DNA of 8,156 nt. Origin: an uncultured Collinsella sp. Lineage in GTDB: Bacteria > Actinomycetota > Coriobacteriia > Coriobacteriales > Coriobacteriaceae. Where the stretch lies: the NCBI GenBank assembly GCA_900551185.1, contig URVF01000064.1, forward strand, positions 1 to 8,156. The letters run 5' to 3'. Of the stretch, positions 6,806-8,156 are shown one piece after another. Every line of letters starts with the position of its first letter. The first letter of the stretch is position 1. The position numbers were made by a program, and so were the translations under genes. The notes beneath the pieces are model-generated. The model searched no databases. It had not been told where the DNA came from and was given only the letters and a program-made list of their open reading frames with translations.

Positions 6806-8020
6806 TTACCGTGCATTAAAAACGTAGCGGTCCAGGCGGCCGCACGCTTCCTTTACGCGCGAAAGCGGCAGCGCCAGATTCACGCGAATGTGGCAGGGCC
6901 CGTGGAACGGACGGCCGTCCTGATACCCCACGCCCACGCGCGCCCCCTCGTCGAGCAGCCACTGAATATCGCGGCCATGCTCGCGGCACCACTCGGTGCA
7001 GTCCAGAAACACCATGTACGTGCCCTGCGGACGCGAATAAGACACGCCCTCAAAATGCTCGTCCACGTAATTGCAGAAGTACTCGATATTGCCGGCAAGC
7101 ACCTGGTTGAGCTCGTCCAGCCACTCGTAGCCTTGCGGCTGGTAGGCACCGATAAGCGCGTGCATCGAGAGGACGTTCATCTCGTTGTAGTGAGTCTTGT
7201 TGGACACGGCACACACGCGGTCGCGCAGCGTCTCGTTGTAGATGATGTGGTAGCTGCCGACCAGACCCGCCAGGTTAAACGTCTTGCTCGGCGCATAGAG
7301 GGCAACCGTGCGCATGCGGGCATCCTCGCTCACCGACTGCGTCGGGATATGCTTGTGTCCCGGCAGGATGATATCGGACCAAATCTCGTCCGAGATCACC
7401 ACGCAATCGTGCTGGCGATAGATGTCCATGGCGCGCTCGATTTCGTCGCGCTCCCATACGCGCCCGCAGGGATTGTGCGGCGAGCAGAACACCGCGGCAT
7501 GGATGTTGTTTTGGGCGAGTTTGCACTCCATGTCCTCAAAGTCCATGCGCCACACGCCCCGGTTGTCGAGTTTAAGCGAGCTGTGGACAATGCGATAGCC
7601 CGCGGCCTCGATGGACTTGGTAAAGCCGATGTAGGTGGGGCTGTGGACCAGCACCGCATCGCCCGGCTGGACATACGCGCGCAGCGTCGACACGACGCCG
7701 CCCAGCACGCCATTTTCGTAGCCGATATGTTCAGGGCTCAAACCTTCGACGCCATTGCGGCGATTCTGCCATTCGATGATGCGATCGAAGTACTCAGCGC
7801 GCGGGTTAAAGTAGCCAAACATGGGGTGCTGGGCACGCTGAATGATGTGTTCCTGGACCGTGGGCACCGTGGCAAAATTCATGTCGGCCACCCACATGGG
7901 GATGCGGTCGAAGCCCTCGTCGGGTGCGTTCGGAGCCATACCGGGGATCTCGCCCCAAGAGTCAACGGCGATGGAGTCCATGCCGTGGCGGTCGATGATT
8001 GAAGTGAAGTCGTATTTCAT
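6806..8020 (-). CDS. patB: MalY/PatB-family PLP-dependent C-S lyase (putative cystathionine beta-lyase)
   Basis: This is a cytoplasmic fold-type I PLP enzyme of 404 residues, normal for the family. The start carries the MalY/PatB pattern IPMWVADMNFATVP and later FGYF. Cofactor-binding residues are in place: Asn183 in SPHNPCGR, Asp211 in SDEIWSD (contacts the pyridine nitrogen), the Schiff-base Lys246 in APSKTFNLAGL, and Arg379 in HIRVNLALP, which holds the substrate carboxylate. Characterised members cleave cystathionine or cysteine conjugates to a thiol, pyruvate and ammonia, linking the enzyme to methionine and sulfur metabolism; some family entries are labelled aminotransferases. E. coli MalY also represses the maltose regulator MalT, but nothing here points to that role. 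The ATG at 8020 follows a G-rich site (GGGGGT) 5 bases upstream. It runs in the same direction as the lipoprotein-kinase operon but is separated from it by 144 bases with a hairpin and a promoter, so it is probably a separate unit. The symbol is given for family membership. Confidence 0.92.
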   Translation of the reverse strand: MKYDFTSIIDRHGMDSIAVDSWGEIPGMAPNAPDEGFDRIPMWVADMNFATVPTVQEHIIQRAQHPMFGYFNPRAEYFDRIIEWQNRRNGVEGLSPEHIGYENGVLGGVVSTLRAYVQPGDAVLVHSPTYIGFTKSIEAAGYRIVHSSLKLDNRGVWRMDFEDMECKLAQNNIHAAVFCSPHNPCGRVWERDEIERAMDIYRQHDCVVISDEIWSDIILPGHKHIPTQSVSEDARMRTVALYAPSKTFNLAGLVGSYHIIYNETLRDRVCAVSNKTHYNEMNVLSMHALIGAYQPQGYEWLDELNQVLAGNIEYFCNYVDEHFEGVSYSRPQGTYMVFLDCTEWCREHGRDIQWLLDEGARVGVGYQDGRPFHGPCHIRVNLALPLSRVKEACGRLDRYVFNAR

Positions 8021-8039
8021 GCTGGACCCCCGTGCAAAG

Positions 8040-8068
8040 TAGACTGTTTCGATAGGCGCTATTGTCCA
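8040..8068 (-). promoter_or_regulatory. Weak candidate promoter of the MalY/PatB-family gene
   Basis: On the - strand TGGACA (8063-8068) and AGTCTA (8040-8045) are separated by exactly 17 bases and lie 20-48 bases before the start codon. The -35 is close to consensus but the -10 is poor. Further upstream TTTGGCGC occurs twice on the + strand (8083-8090 and 8095-8102), a possible operator pair. Nothing else is seen between the gene and the adapter at 8131. Confidence 0.25.
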
Positions 8069-8130
8069 CCAGCACGGGCGGTTTTGGCGCGGGGTTTGGC
8101 GCTTAATTTGACGGGTGCGGGCGAATTGCT

Positions 8131-8156
8131 CTGTCTCTTATACACATCTGACGCTG
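8131..8156. other. Untrimmed Nextera sequencing adapter (artefact)
   Basis: The last 26 bases are not biological. The first 19, CTGTCTCTTATACACATCT, are the Tn5 transposase mosaic end used in Nextera libraries. The next 7, GACGCTG, continue exactly into the Nextera adapter arm. Genomic sequence should be taken as ending at 8130. Confidence 0.97.

Noticed and set aside
6755..8002. 415-codon open frame on the + strand opposite the PLP-enzyme gene
   Set aside because: The - strand frame contains every PLP-binding motif of a known family; the + strand product is His/Ala/Val-rich with no domain.
8131..8149. Tn5/IS50 mosaic end marking a transposon insertion
   Set aside because: The bases that follow match the Nextera adapter rather than any transposon, and the sequence ends inside it.

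Overview
The window looks like chromosomal DNA of a gut Coriobacteriia actinomycete, most probably a Collinsella-like species. The basis is gene style and composition: GC-rich third codon positions, large hybrid sensor kinases with extracellular solute-binding domains, and GGGGACGTTCTT-type intergenic repeats. This is an inference; there is no rRNA or other taxonomic marker here. It is probably one contig of a draft assembly, because its last 26 bases are an untrimmed Nextera sequencing adapter (8131-8156) and its left end lies beside a repeat.

Layout. 1-206 is non-coding and holds a compact three-copy inverted/direct repeat (34-114). 207-3011 (+) encodes a 934-residue BvgS/EvgS-like hybrid histidine kinase: signal peptide, two periplasmic-type solute-binding (Venus flytrap) domains, one membrane helix, HisKA, HATPase and a receiver. 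3054-3533 (+), 42 bases downstream with no visible terminator, encodes a small NimA-like flavin/pyridoxamine-phosphate-oxidase-fold protein. A perfect 15-bp hairpin (3561-3600) separates it from a convergent operon on the - strand. That operon runs from a family-3 solute-binding lipoprotein (5792-6661) into a second hybrid kinase (3603-5795), with the stop and start codons overlapping as ATGA. Upstream of it on the - strand is a MalY/PatB-family PLP enzyme (6806-8020, probably a cystathionine beta-lyase) with its own likely terminator.

How the genes may work together. Two hybrid kinases with related cytoplasmic halves face each other. One has its solute-binding sensors fused into the polypeptide. 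The other has an ordinary transmembrane sensor domain but is translationally coupled to a free solute-binding lipoprotein, with no ABC permease or ATPase in the window. The attractive reading is that the lipoprotein is a ligand-sensing partner of the kinase rather than a transport component. Neither kinase carries an HPt domain and no DNA-binding response regulator is present, so the output of both must be encoded elsewhere. No CRISPR array, tRNA, rRNA, phage gene or transposase gene was found.
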